Part shown: positions 16,518 through 24,848 of the stretch, piece after piece
Layout of the letters: the number at the start of each line of letters is the position of its first letter
How positions within the stretch are numbered: the stretch's first letter is position 1
Source of the DNA: Alphaproteobacteria bacterium
GTDB lineage: Bacteria; Pseudomonadota; Alphaproteobacteria; SHVW01
Reading direction: 5' to 3'
Assembly: GCA_016869645.1 (NCBI GenBank)
Contig: VGDO01000031.1
Span: 1-39,068 of the forward strand
Length of the DNA stretch: 39,068 nucleotides
Notes under the pieces: generated by a model
Told to the model about the DNA's origin: nothing
Database searches by the model: none
The model's input: only the letters and a program-made list of their open reading frames with translations
Made by a program: the position numbers and the translations under genes

Positions 16518-17401
16518 GCCGGGGCGCCGCCATCGCCGCGCCGCGCCGCGGCTTCGTCCATGCGCTGCGCGAGCTGCGCCGCGCTTTCAACACCAACATC
16601 ACGTCGTGGATCGGCCTCGGCGTGTTCCTGGCGATCGTGCTGTTCGCCGTACTGGCGCCGGTCATCGCGCCGTTCGATCCGTACGAGCAGCACATCATCG
16701 ACCGCCTCAAAGGCCCGGATGCGACCTACTGGTTCGGCACCGATGCCTTCGGGCGCGACATCCTCTCGCGCCTGCTGCACGGCGCGCGCTATTCGCTGGT
16801 CATCGGATCGGTTGCGACCGTGTCCGCCATGATCATCGGCAGCGCCATCGGCATCGTGTCCGGCTATGTGGGCGGGCGCGTCGACCTGGCTGTCATGCAG
16901 GTCATGGACGTGCTGATGTCGTTCCCGTCGCTCATCATGGGCCTGATGATCGTGGCCGTGCTCGGACCCAGCATGGGCAACCTGATATTCGCGATCGCTC
17001 TGACTGCCATTGCGCCGTTCGCGCGCATCGCGCGCGCGCCGACCATCGTCATCAAGCAGCGCGATTTCATCGAAGCCTGCCGCGCGCTCGGCTTCTCGGA
17101 TCTGCGCATCATGGTCGTGCATATTCTGCCGAACGTGATGGCCGAGATCCTCGTGCTGGGAACGCTGTGGCTCGCCACGTCGATCCGCGTCGAGGCTTCG
17201 CTCAGCTTCATCGGCTTGGGCCTGAAGCCGCCGATCCCGAGCTGGGGCGGCATGGTGCGCGAGGGCTTCGAGGTGATCCTCGACAGCGCCTGGCTGTCGA
17301 TCTTCCCGAGCCTCGCCATCCTGCTCATCATCTTCGCGCTCAACATGCTGGGCGATGGACTGCGCGACGCCGTCGACCCCAAGCTCCGCGGCGGGGAATG
17401 A
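16514..17401 (+). CDS. ABC transporter permease, DppC family, operon 1
   Basis: A 295-residue permease with the typical N-terminal cytoplasmic tail and first span (SWIGLGVFLAIVLFAVLAP), then the conserved FGTDAFGRDILSRLLHGAR segment of DppC/OppC proteins. The EAA loop is at RDFIEACRALGFSDLRI. The C terminus NMLGDGLRDAVDPKLR is the classical end of this family. Translation is coupled to the DppB gene, and the first ATPase gene starts 6 bp after its stop. Confidence 0.95.
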   Translation: MSRGAAIAAPRRGFVHALRELRRAFNTNITSWIGLGVFLAIVLFAVLAPVIAPFDPYEQHIIDRLKGPDATYWFGTDAFGRDILSRLLHGARYSLVIGSVATVSAMIIGSAIGIVSGYVGGRVDLAVMQVMDVLMSFPSLIMGLMIVAVLGPSMGNLIFAIALTAIAPFARIARAPTIVIKQRDFIEACRALGFSDLRIMVVHILPNVMAEILVLGTLWLATSIRVEASLSFIGLGLKPPIPSWGGMVREGFEVILDSAWLSIFPSLAILLIIFALNMLGDGLRDAVDPKLRGGE

Positions 17402-17407
17402 GCCGGC

Positions 17408-18421
17408 ATGACAACCGCGGTGAAAGCTGGCGCGGCCAGCACTTCTGACACCCCTGGGCCCATTCTGCGCGTCGAGAGCCTGACGACCTCGTTCCGCTCG
17501 GGCGGTGCGTGGCATCCGGCAGTGCGCGACGTCAGCTTCGACCTGGCACGCCACGAGACCCTGGCGCTGGTCGGCGAGTCCGGCTGCGGCAAGAGCATGA
17601 CGGCGCTCTCGATCATGGGCCTGGTGCCGAAGCCAGCCGGGCGCATCGCTGGCGGGCATATCTGGTTCGAGGGCGAGGACCTGACGCAGCTCGACGACGA
17701 GGCCATGCGCCGCATCCGCGGCGACCGCATCTCCATGATTTTCCAAGAGCCGATGACCAGCCTGAACCCCGTGCTGACCGTCGGCTTTCAGGTCGCCGAG
17801 GCGCTGTTCTACCATCGCGGCATGAGCGGGCGCGAGGCCGACCGCATGGCGCTCGACCTGCTGGAGCAGGTCAAGATCCCGTCGGCACGACGCCGCTTTG
17901 CCGACTATCCCCATCAATTCTCCGGCGGCATGCGCCAGCGCGTCATGATCGCGATTGCGCTGGCCTGCCGGCCTCAGGTGCTGCTGGCCGACGAGCCGAC
18001 CACCGCGCTGGACGTCACCATCCAGGCCGAGGTGCTGGCGCTGCTCGCCGAGCTCAAGACCGCCTACGGCATGTCCATGGTGTTCATCACGCACAATCTG
18101 GGCGTGGTGGCCGCGATCGCCGACCGGGTCGCCGTCATGTATGCCGGCGAGATCGTCGAAATCGCCACCGTCCGCGAGCTGTTCCGGCGACCGACGCATC
18201 CCTATACCGAGCTGCTGATGCGCTCGATACCCCGGGTCGACCGCAACATCGCCGAGCTGGAGACGATCCAAGGCCAGGTACCGTCGATCTCGGCCATGCC
18301 CCCGGGATGCCGCTTCGCGCCACGCTGCCCGCTGCGCGAGCCGCGCTGCGAGGCAGCGCCGCCGCCACTTGCAGGCCGGTCCGGTCACCACGTTCGCTGC
18401 GTTGTCCGGGCCGGAGCGTAG
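17408..18421 (+). CDS. Oligopeptide-type ABC ATPase, DppD family, operon 1
   Basis: A 337-residue ATPase with Walker [10 protein letters not shown]-loop [12 protein letters not shown], signature FSGGMRQRV, Walker [13 protein letters not shown] and switch segment FITHN (Asn where Asp is more usual). The C-terminal oligopeptide/dipeptide domain has the Cys pattern [14 protein letters not shown], which in some relatives binds an Fe-S cluster. It pairs with the DppF-like ATPase 5 bp downstream; each energises one side of the DppBC channel. Confidence 0.95.
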   Translation: MTTAVKAGAASTSDTPGPILRVESLTTSFRSGGAWHPAVRDVSFDLARHETLALVGESGCGKSMTALSIMGLVPKPAGRIAGGHIWFEGEDLTQLDDEAMRRIRGDRISMIFQEPMTSLNPVLTVGFQVAEALFYHRGMSGREADRMALDLLEQVKIPSARRRFADYPHQFSGGMRQRVMIAIALACRPQVLLADEPTTALDVTIQAEVLALLAELKTAYGMSMVFITHNLGVVAAIADRVAVMYAGEIVEIATVRELFRRPTHPYTELLMRSIPRVDRNIAELETIQGQVPSISAMPPGCRFAPRCPLREPRCEAAPPPLAGRSGHHVRCVVRAGA

Positions 18422-18426
18422 ACGAC

Positions 18427-19398
18427 ATGGCCGAGATCCTGCTTGCCGTCGAGCGCCTGAAGAAGTTCTTCACCCAGAAGCGTGGCTTTCCCAATCCCGA
18501 GACCGTGACGGTGCGGGCGCTCGACGAGATCTCGTTCACGGTCAACCGCGGCGAGGCATTCGGCCTGGTCGGCGAGTCCGGCTGCGGCAAATCGACGGCC
18601 GGGCGCTGCGTGCTGCGCCTGATCGAGCCCGACAGCGGTGGCGTGACTTATGCCGGCGAGGACGTACTCGAGGCCGGCAAGGAGCGACTGCGCCTGTTGC
18701 GCCGCAAGATGCAGATCGTTTTCCAGGACCCCTACGCCTCGCTCAACCCGAGGCGCATGATCGGCAAGGCACTGGCCGAGCCGATGCAGGTGCATGGCCT
18801 GGGCGACTCGGCCGAGATCGACGCGCGCGTCGAGGCGCTGCTCGCCGAGGTCGGCCTGCCGCCCGACGCGCGCTGGCGCTTTCCGCACGAGTTCTCCGGC
18901 GGCCAGCGCCAGCGCATCGGCATCGCGCGCGCGCTCACCGTGTCGCCCGAGCTCGTCGTCGCCGATGAGCCGGTCTCCGCGCTCGACGTGTCGATCCAGT
19001 CGCAGATCCTGCTGCTGCTGCGCGGACTGCAGGACAAGCACGGACTCAGCTACATCTTCATATCCCACGACCTGGGCGTGGTGCGCTGGTTCTGCCAGTC
19101 GATCGCGGTCATGTACCTCGGCCGCATCGTTGAGACCGGGCCGGTGCCCGCCATTTTCGACGATCCGCTGCATCCCTACACACGCATGCTGCGCGAATCA
19201 TCGCCGGTACCCGATCCCGAGGTGCGCGTGGCGCCGGCACGCATCGCGGGCGAGGTGCCGTCCGCAGTCAATCCGCCGGCCGGCTGCCATTTCCACACGC
19301 GCTGCCCGCATGTGATGGACAAATGCCGACAGGCCTATCCGGAATGGCGCATGGTCGGTCAAGGCCGCGGCGTTGCATGCCATCTGCACGGAGCCTGA
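18427..19398 (+). CDS. Oligopeptide-type ABC ATPase, DppF family, operon 1
   Basis: A 323-residue ATPase: Walker [11 protein letters not shown]-loop [13 protein letters not shown], signature [15 protein letters not shown], Walker [12 protein letters not shown] and switch HDLGVV are intact. The C-terminal domain contains the [15 protein letters not shown] pattern. The ATG at 18427 is chosen because earlier in-frame starts lie inside the DppD gene. With the four genes upstream it completes a full Dpp/Opp importer. The next gene, a GST, follows after a 66 bp gap on the same strand. Confidence 0.95.
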   Translation: MAEILLAVERLKKFFTQKRGFPNPETVTVRALDEISFTVNRGEAFGLVGESGCGKSTAGRCVLRLIEPDSGGVTYAGEDVLEAGKERLRLLRRKMQIVFQDPYASLNPRRMIGKALAEPMQVHGLGDSAEIDARVEALLAEVGLPPDARWRFPHEFSGGQRQRIGIARALTVSPELVVADEPVSALDVSIQSQILLLLRGLQDKHGLSYIFISHDLGVVRWFCQSIAVMYLGRIVETGPVPAIFDDPLHPYTRMLRESSPVPDPEVRVAPARIAGEVPSAVNPPAGCHFHTRCPHVMDKCRQAYPEWRMVGQGRGVACHLHGA

Positions 19399-19464
19399 TT
19401 GGCAGCGCCATCGCGGCGTGGCAGTCTTTTACCCTCAAGGAGTCCCCAGAAGGAAACCAGCGTC

Positions 19465-20082
19465 ATGATCGAGCTCTATACCGGCCCCACCGGCAACGGC
19501 CAGCGCGCCGCCATTGCGCTGGAGGAATGCGGATTGCCGTACAAGGTAACCAAGTACAACCTGGCCAAAGGCGAGCACAAGAACCCTGACTATCTCAAGA
19601 TCAATCCGCTGGGCGCGATCCCGTCGATCGTCGATCCGGAGGGCCCGGGCGGCAAGCGCATCGTGCTGACCCAGTCCGGCGCCATCGTCCTCTACTGTGC
19701 GGAGAAATCGGGCAAGCTGCTGCCCAAGGATCCCGAGAAGCGCGCCCAGGCCTATCGCTGGTTCATGCACACCTCGACCGACGTGGCGCCGGCGAGCGGC
19801 GCGATCTTCGCGACCGGCAATCTGCCGGACAAGCCGGCGAGCGCGGTCGAGCTGTTCGAGAAGCGCCTGATCAACCACCTGCGCGAATCCGATCGCCGAC
19901 TCGGCGAAGCCGAGTATCTCGCGGGCGAGCTGTCGATCGCTGACATCGCGCTCTACCCGATCGTCGCCGGCCGCAAGGCGATGATCGAGAAGGCGGGCGG
20001 CCTCAACAATCTGCTCAAGTGGTTCGAGCGCATGTCGGCCCGGCCAGGCATCCAGAAGGGCATGGCCGCGTCGTCGAACTAG
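19465..20082 (+). CDS. Glutathione S-transferase family protein
   Basis: A 205-residue protein with a thioredoxin-like N-terminal domain (MIELYTGPTGNGQRAAIALEE, then NPLGAIPSIVD with the cis-Pro and QSGAIVLYCAEK with the Glu/Gln-Ser glutathione-binding pair) and a helical C-terminal domain with GELSIADIALYP, the GST N-cap motif. The N-terminal TGPTGNGQR loop resembles the YfcG/nu-class and beta-etherase-like GSTs, which often act as disulfide reductases or thioltransferases. The ATG at 19465 is preferred over an upstream in-frame start at 19399, since it begins directly with the GST fold and has AGAAGGAA upstream. Whether it belongs to the transporter operon is uncertain. Confidence 0.93.
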   Translation: MIELYTGPTGNGQRAAIALEECGLPYKVTKYNLAKGEHKNPDYLKINPLGAIPSIVDPEGPGGKRIVLTQSGAIVLYCAEKSGKLLPKDPEKRAQAYRWFMHTSTDVAPASGAIFATGNLPDKPASAVELFEKRLINHLRESDRRLGEAEYLAGELSIADIALYPIVAGRKAMIEKAGGLNNLLKWFERMSARPGIQKGMAASSN

Positions 20083-20088
20083 TCAGAA

Positions 20089-20136
20089 CCTCCACCCCCT
20101 CCCCTGCGCGCCGCGCGGGGGAGGGTTCCGGTGGGG
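20089..20136. repeat. Short GC-rich palindromic repeat, possible terminator of the GST gene
   Basis: CCTCCACCCC at the left and GGTGGGG at the right bracket a CCCCTGCGCG/CGCGCGGGGG hairpin. The core GCGCGGGGGAGGGTT is shared with the left arm of the 6014-6123 element, so it is a short member of the same family. It begins 6 bp after the GST stop and could end transcription there. Confidence 0.65.
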
Positions 20137-20172
20137 CGTGAGGCAAGCATCCCTCGGTCCCAGGATGCATCA

Positions 20173-20892
20173 ATGAGCGCTCGGAGCGTGATCCGCCGGC
20201 TCGACGCCGAGGTCGATGATTTCTGCCGGCGCACCCGCTTCTTCCGCGAGCCGATGACGCGCGGGCGGGCGCGCATGTTCGTCATGCAGCACCGGCTCAA
20301 CAGCCGCCAACGCAATTCCGTGCTCAAGCTGCGCGTCGCGACCAATTGCCCGATCTGGGACATCAAGATCGGCATCATCAAGGCCTGCGCCCAGGAGATC
20401 ATCGCCGACGACGAACACGGGCACGGCAAGCCGCATTGGGCGATCCTGGAGGATCTCGGCGTCACCATCGGCATGTCCAGGCGCGCCATCCGCAGGGCCG
20501 AGCCGCTGGCGTCGACGCGGCTGGCCTGGCTTGCCTGGGACGCACTCATGAGCAACCGGTACTGGCTCGAGGGGCTGATCGCCAATGTCTGCGCCGAGCG
20601 GGCCAATACGCCCGGCTATGGCACCGGCGTCATGAAGCGCCATGGCTGGTTCGGCCTGGAGCGCCACCGCTGGCGGCGCCTGTTCGGCCTGACCAATGCA
20701 CAGCTCGATTTCTTCGGCATCCACGAAGCGGCCGACATCGCCCATTCCAACCTCGGCTGGCAAGCCGTCGCCGACCACGCGGAGCGGCTCGGCATGGCGG
20801 AGCGCGTCGTCGAGGCGTGCCGCGTCAACCTGACGGTCTGGGAGCACTACCTCAACGGCATCGCCGATGGCGGCGATGCATCAGGTAGATAG
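20173..20892 (+). CDS. Orphan heme-oxygenase-like (PqqC/TenA/UndA-type) putative diiron protein
   Basis: A 239-residue helical protein I cannot match to a named enzyme. Its pattern fits the heme-oxygenase-like diiron oxidase/iron-containing redox family: E81 with H88 (DDEHGHGKPH) on the first ligand helix, E142 (NVCAERANTP) on the second, and H184-x3-D188-x2-H191 (HEAADIAH) on the third. Other family-like segments are CPIWDIKIGI before the first motif and VWEHYLNGI at the end. Known relatives oxidise small organic acids or amino acids (UndA, SznF) or are cofactorless (PqqC). I chose the ATG at 20173; the GTG at 20131 lies inside the palindromic repeat. It lies 90 bp after the GST gene; the next gene is convergent. 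Confidence 0.8.
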   Translation: MSARSVIRRLDAEVDDFCRRTRFFREPMTRGRARMFVMQHRLNSRQRNSVLKLRVATNCPIWDIKIGIIKACAQEIIADDEHGHGKPHWAILEDLGVTIGMSRRAIRRAEPLASTRLAWLAWDALMSNRYWLEGLIANVCAERANTPGYGTGVMKRHGWFGLERHRWRRLFGLTNAQLDFFGIHEAADIAHSNLGWQAVADHAERLGMAERVVEACRVNLTVWEHYLNGIADGGDASGR

Positions 20893-20923
20893 GCGGCAAC
20901 TCCCGACCCTCTCGACCCGAAGT

Positions 20924-21538
20924 CTAGGACGACGGTTCGGTTCCCCACAGCTCCTTGAGCCGCTGGTCACGCCCGCAGCTGTGCCGGTAGAAGCGGTACT
21001 GCAGCGGGTTCTTCTTGTAGTAGTCCTGGTGATAGTCCTCGGCCGGCCAGAACGTGGTCGCTGTCGTGACCTCGGTCACGATCTTCTGCTTGAAGCGACC
21101 TGAGTTGGCGAGGGCTTCCTTCGAGGCCTCGGCAAGCTTCTTCTGCGCGTCGTCGTGCACGAAGATGCCGGAGCGATACTGGCTGCCATGGTCGCAGAAC
21201 TGCGCATTGGGCGTCAGCGGATCGATGTTGCGCCAGAACACGTCGAGCAGCTTCTCATAGGTCACCTTGGTCGGGTCGTAGACGACCTGGACGGCTTCGG
21301 TATGCCCGGTCGTGCCCGATGTGACCTCCTTGTAGGTCGGATTCTGACGCATGCCGCCGATATAGCCCGACGTCGTGGAGATGACCCCGTCGAGCTTGTC
21401 GAAGGGCGGCTCCATGCACCAGAAGCAGCCGCCGGCGAAAGTCGCTGTCGCGGTCGGCTTGCCGGCGTCGCTGGCGCTCGCCGCGCCAGCCAAGATCAGC
21501 ATGGCAGCGGCGGTCATCATTGCGCGAAACGTGGTCAT
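20924..21538 (-). CDS. msrA: Peptide-methionine (S)-S-oxide reductase, exported
   Basis: A 204-residue MsrA. The catalytic motif is GGCFWCMEPPF with nucleophile Cys38 and a second Cys at 41, followed by GYIGG; the conserved YRSGIFVHD and AEDYHQDYY blocks follow. It reduces methionine-S-sulfoxide in proteins or free form, with resolving cysteines (a Cys in HSCGRD lies near the end). A signal peptide (MMTAAAMLILAGAASASDA) indicates export to the periplasm, so its reductant must come from an envelope thiol pathway. The gene lies 59 bp downstream of the cyclodeaminase-family gene on the same strand and converges on the diiron-type gene. Confidence 0.96.
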   Translation of the reverse strand: MTTFRAMMTAAAMLILAGAASASDAGKPTATATFAGGCFWCMEPPFDKLDGVISTTSGYIGGMRQNPTYKEVTSGTTGHTEAVQVVYDPTKVTYEKLLDVFWRNIDPLTPNAQFCDHGSQYRSGIFVHDDAQKKLAEASKEALANSGRFKQKIVTEVTTATTFWPAEDYHQDYYKKNPLQYRFYRHSCGRDQRLKELWGTEPSS

Positions 21539-21597
21539 CCTGCAGACACCTCCTGATGCCCGGAGAGCCTAGTTTATCAGGTTCGCCCCCGGATACA

Positions 21598-22590
21598 TCA
21601 CACGGCTGCGTGATGGTTCGGCCGCTCGCCCAGCGCCTGCCCAAGTACTTGGCCGAGGCCGCGGGACGCGGCCTTCCGGTAGATCAGCTCGGTGAATGCA
21701 AGAATGCCGACGATGTTGCCGGGATGGATAAATGCAATGCGATCGGTCGCGCGCTCGCGACCCGGTCGGGCTCCCGCCAGCAGTTCCGGGATCTCCGTGT
21801 CGAATGGCCCGGCCCAGGCGAGGCGTCCTTCGCGGTGCATGACCTCGGCCTGCACCCGGTCATCGACCACCGTGCGCTCGAAACGTTCGAAGCCGGGCTT
21901 CCAGCTCCGGCCGACGTCCACGGCGCTGACATAGGCGCCGGCCGAAACCCAGGCCGGATCGAGAAAGGGTGACATGCCGGGAGCACCCGGCACGCTCGAC
22001 ACGATGATGTCCGCACCGCGCACCGCAGTCTCCGCATCATGCGTCACCACGGCACGCAATCCGCGCAACTCGACCTCGGCCGCGAAGGTGCGCGCCGATT
22101 GCTCCGTCCGGCTCACGATGCGTACCTCCCGAAGCGGAAACAGATCCACCAGCGCGGCCAGATTGACCCGGGCCTGCAATCCCGCCGCGATCATGGCGAT
22201 GACTCTGCTATCGGCCCGCGCGAGGCGACGCGCCGTCAAAGCGGTCACGCCGACCGGCAGCATGGTCGACGTGAAGGAACCGTCGACGATGGCCAGCGGC
22301 GTCCCAGCGTGGTAGTCGGACAGAACTTGGAGGGTCGTGTAGTGCGGCGCACCCGGCGGCACCTTGTCCGGCGTTGTGCCCATGATGCTGTGGAAGACGC
22401 CATGACCGCGCTCGGCCCAGCTCGCCAGCGCGCCGACCAGGAAGATGCCATCGGGCCTGAGAATGTTCGACTTGGGCTTGCCGACGATGGCGCCGTTGCG
22501 GCTCGCCAGGAACGCCTCGACCAGCGCCGTCTCGATGTCGGCAATTCCCAGCTTCAGCGCATCGACATCGTCGCGCGAGATGTACCGCAT
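21598..22590 (-). CDS. Ornithine cyclodeaminase/mu-crystallin family protein
   Basis: A 330-residue NAD(P)-dependent enzyme of the OCD/mu-crystallin family, whose members include ornithine cyclodeaminase, alanine dehydrogenase, ketimine reductase and opine-forming enzymes. The substrate part has KPKSNI near residue 39 and HSIMGTTP; the Rossmann region is at IAAGLQARVNLAAL, where the first Gly of the usual GxGxQA loop is Ala. ADIIVSSVPG and a VDVGRSWKPG segment follow. The start lies 3 bp after the DmpA-like stop, so the two are co-transcribed. Together with that peptidase, a role in breaking down amino-acid amides or related imines is plausible; specificity is unassigned. Confidence 0.9.
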   Translation of the reverse strand: MRYISRDDVDALKLGIADIETALVEAFLASRNGAIVGKPKSNILRPDGIFLVGALASWAERGHGVFHSIMGTTPDKVPPGAPHYTTLQVLSDYHAGTPLAIVDGSFTSTMLPVGVTALTARRLARADSRVIAMIAAGLQARVNLAALVDLFPLREVRIVSRTEQSARTFAAEVELRGLRAVVTHDAETAVRGADIIVSSVPGAPGMSPFLDPAWVSAGAYVSAVDVGRSWKPGFERFERTVVDDRVQAEVMHREGRLAWAGPFDTEIPELLAGARPGRERATDRIAFIHPGNIVGILAFTELIYRKAASRGLGQVLGQALGERPNHHAAV

Positions 22591-22593
22591 CGA

Positions 22594-23703
22594 TCAGAGC
22601 CGCCGGTACTTGCGCATGATCTCCTGCAGCCGGTCGAGCGGCAGGGCATGGGCCGTGACGCCCTTGTTCCCGACAGTCGTCTCGGCCATGGTCATGGCGT
22701 TGAGGATGGCCTCCTCGGTCGCCTCGGCGGCTGCCTGGAACAGCGCGGTCATGGCGTCGGGCGCGATCATGCGCACATTGCTGACCGGCTCGCCGTGGCG
22801 CACGCGGTTGCCGACCGAGAAGGCGATGAAGATATCGCCGCTGCCGTTCGACCCGATGCCGCCGACCCAGGCGAGGCCGGTGGTCGCGCGGCGCGCCAAG
22901 CGCTGGCACTGGATCGGCAGAAGCGGCGCATCGGTCGCCAGCACGACGATGATCGAGCCGCCGCCATCGGGACTTGGGCCCGGCTGGTCGCCCGCGCCGG
23001 CTAGGCCCCTGCCGCGCCTTGGCGAGGGAATGTCCTTGATCGGGATTTCCTTGCCGACCGGCACGCCGTCGACGCGTAGCAGCTCGCGCTGGCCGTAGTT
23101 CGCCTGGACCAGCGCGCCGACCGTGTAGCGCTCGCCGCCGGCGGTCGCCACGCGCGAGGCCGTGCCGGTCCCGCCCTTGAACTCGTGGGCGATCATGCCG
23201 GTGCCGCCGCCGACATTGCCTTCCGCGATGTGGCCGCCGGTCGCCTTGTCGAGCGCCTCGAAGGCGAGTTCTTTCTTGACCGCGAAGGTCGCGATGTCGC
23301 TCAGCCTTCCGTCATAAGTTTCCGCCGCCACGGGCAGGTGGAAATCCTGCGGCGCTCCCTTGGCGACCGCGTAGGCGGTGATCGCGTCCCTGACCGTGCC
23401 GACATCGTAGGTATTGGTGATGCCGATCGGTGCGCCGAGCAGCCCCTGCTCGGCGATCCAGACGAGGCCGGTCATTTCGCCATTGCCGTTGAAGGAATGC
23501 GAGCCGGCGAAGACGTAGTTCGTCCAGATGTCCATGTCGGCCGGCCAGACCATGGTGACGCCGGTGCGAATGACATGGGGCGCGTCGGCGACGAGCGTCG
23601 CATAGCCGACCCGCACGCCCGGAACATCGGTGATTGCGTTGAGGCTGCCCGGCGTCAGCTGACCGACGGTGATGCCGAGTTCGCGCAGTCGTGCACGCGC
23701 CAT
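22594..23703 (-). CDS. P1/DmpA-family aminopeptidase (peptidase S58), self-processing
   Basis: A 369-residue member of the DmpA/BapA family of N-terminal nucleophile-like aminopeptidases, which release N-terminal D-, L- or beta-amino acids from peptides and amides. The self-cleavage site is GGG|S with nucleophile Ser250, at the same residue number as in DmpA, followed by IIVVLATDAPLL. Upstream are TPGSLNAITDVPGVRVG at the start, the oxyanion-type GAPIGITNTYDVG and NYGQR segments. The ATG at 23703 follows GAGGGGGAG. The insert between beta strands before the cleavage site (about residues 226-246) is rich in Gly, Arg and Pro. The gene sits between glucokinase and the cyclodeaminase-family gene. 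Confidence 0.95.
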   Translation of the reverse strand: MARARLRELGITVGQLTPGSLNAITDVPGVRVGYATLVADAPHVIRTGVTMVWPADMDIWTNYVFAGSHSFNGNGEMTGLVWIAEQGLLGAPIGITNTYDVGTVRDAITAYAVAKGAPQDFHLPVAAETYDGRLSDIATFAVKKELAFEALDKATGGHIAEGNVGGGTGMIAHEFKGGTGTASRVATAGGERYTVGALVQANYGQRELLRVDGVPVGKEIPIKDIPSPRRGRGLAGAGDQPGPSPDGGGSIIVVLATDAPLLPIQCQRLARRATTGLAWVGGIGSNGSGDIFIAFSVGNRVRHGEPVSNVRMIAPDAMTALFQAAAEATEEAILNAMTMAETTVGNKGVTAHALPLDRLQEIMRKYRRL

Positions 23704-23726
23704 GAAACTCCCCCTCTTCAGTTGCT

Positions 23727-24686
23727 TCAGTCTGCTGCCAGGCGCGCAGCGGCGCCGAGCAGGCCGGTGTCCGGCGCGGTCACGATCCAGGTCGGGATCG
23801 CTCGCGCATAGTGCGCGACCTGCCCCTTCTCCTCGAAGCGTGACCGGAATGGGCTGGCCGGGAGCAGGTCGAGAAGCCCCGCGATGACGCCTCCCGTGAC
23901 ATAAACACCGCCCCGCGCGCCCATGACCAGGGCCAGGTCGCCGGCCGTGGCACCTAGCACGGCAGCGAACAGATCGATCGCTTCGGCGCAGATCGGACAC
24001 GCGCGCGCCCGGGCGCGTGCGATGATCTCCGGCTCCGGCAAATCGTCGCCCGGCACCGATTCGAGGGTCGCGATTGCCGCATAGAGCCGGCGCAGGCCGA
24101 TGCCGCTCAACACGTCCTCGCACACGACGCGCACGCGTCCGCCATCGAGCAGCTTGCCGACGAAGACGTCGTGCACCGCGCGCTCGCGCGCGTTCAGAGG
24201 CGCCCAGGCGATATTGCCGCCCTCCCCGTCCAGCGCATGCCATCGTTCACCATGGCGCGCGAGACCGGCCACGCCAAAGCCCGTGCCGGCGCCCACCACC
24301 AGGCGCAGTCCGCCCTCGGTTGCCCGGCCGCCACCGACTGCCATGCGGTCTTTGTCGCCAAGATGGGGCAGGGCCAGCGCCTGAGCCTCGAAATCGTTGA
24401 TCAGCACCAGCTCGTCGAGGTTCAGTTCCGCGGCAAGCCCCCGTCGGTCGAAGCGCCATGTACTGTTGGTCATGGGAATGTTGCCGTCCATCACCGGACC
24501 GGCGACCGCGAGGCAGGCGCGCGACGGACGGACCGAAACCGAGTCCAGGTAGCGGCGGATCGCGTCGACGGGCTGGCCGTGGTCGCGAACCGCATAGGTC
24601 TGACCGTCCCGCACCGACAATCCCTCGGCCAGGGCGAAACGCGCGTTTGTACCGCCGATATCGGCGACGAGACTGGCTGTCGGCAT
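23727..24686 (-). CDS. glk: Glucokinase (Glk family)
   Basis: A 319-residue sugar kinase of the bacterial Glk group. It shows the phosphate-1 motif DIGGTNARFAL (residues 9-19), the catalytic-Asp region INDFEAQAL, GAGTGFGVAGL and the C-terminal TGGVIAGLL. It phosphorylates glucose with ATP in the cytoplasm. The ATG at 24686 follows GGAGGAAGG on the minus strand; the longer reading frame adds an unlikely N-terminal tail. DmpA starts 23 bp downstream on the same strand, an unusual partnership for a glucokinase. It is divergent from the MFS gene. Confidence 0.94.
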   Translation of the reverse strand: MPTASLVADIGGTNARFALAEGLSVRDGQTYAVRDHGQPVDAIRRYLDSVSVRPSRACLAVAGPVMDGNIPMTNSTWRFDRRGLAAELNLDELVLINDFEAQALALPHLGDKDRMAVGGGRATEGGLRLVVGAGTGFGVAGLARHGERWHALDGEGGNIAWAPLNARERAVHDVFVGKLLDGGRVRVVCEDVLSGIGLRRLYAAIATLESVPGDDLPEPEIIARARARACPICAEAIDLFAAVLGATAGDLALVMGARGGVYVTGGVIAGLLDLLPASPFRSRFEEKGQVAHYARAIPTWIVTAPDTGLLGAAARLAAD

Positions 24687-24848
24687 CCTTCCTCCGTCGC
24701 GCAGCATAGCCTGACTTGGCCCGGCGTATCGAAACGACGAACGGGGCCCCAGCAAATTCCATGATGGGCCGGCGGCCCGTTGCCCCTATGATCGTGACGC
24801 CCCGAACGGGCCGGCGTTCCGAAACGGCCCTCCCCTGTGTCCCAGATC
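24687..24848. promoter_or_regulatory. Divergent promoter region between glk and the MFS gene
   Basis: About 160 bp that should hold both promoters. It contains repeated GAACGGG-like blocks (around 24739, 24804) and GGGCCGGC half-sites arranged in direct and inverted order, which could be regulator binding sites. No clear -35/-10 pair. Confidence 0.3.

Noticed and set aside
16481..18391. 636-codon open frame on the minus strand opposite the permease and DppD genes
   Set aside because: Same reason: a shadow of strongly supported genes with no domain features.
20131..20172. Upstream GTG start for the diiron-type protein
   Set aside because: The GTG lies inside the palindromic repeat and adds residues with no family similarity; the ATG at 20173 is preferred.
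22594..24243. 549-codon version of the DmpA-like protein
   Set aside because: The extra N-terminal part is antisense-frame translation of the glucokinase gene; the ATG at 23703 has a strong ribosome-binding site and places the cleavage Ser at residue 250 as in DmpA.
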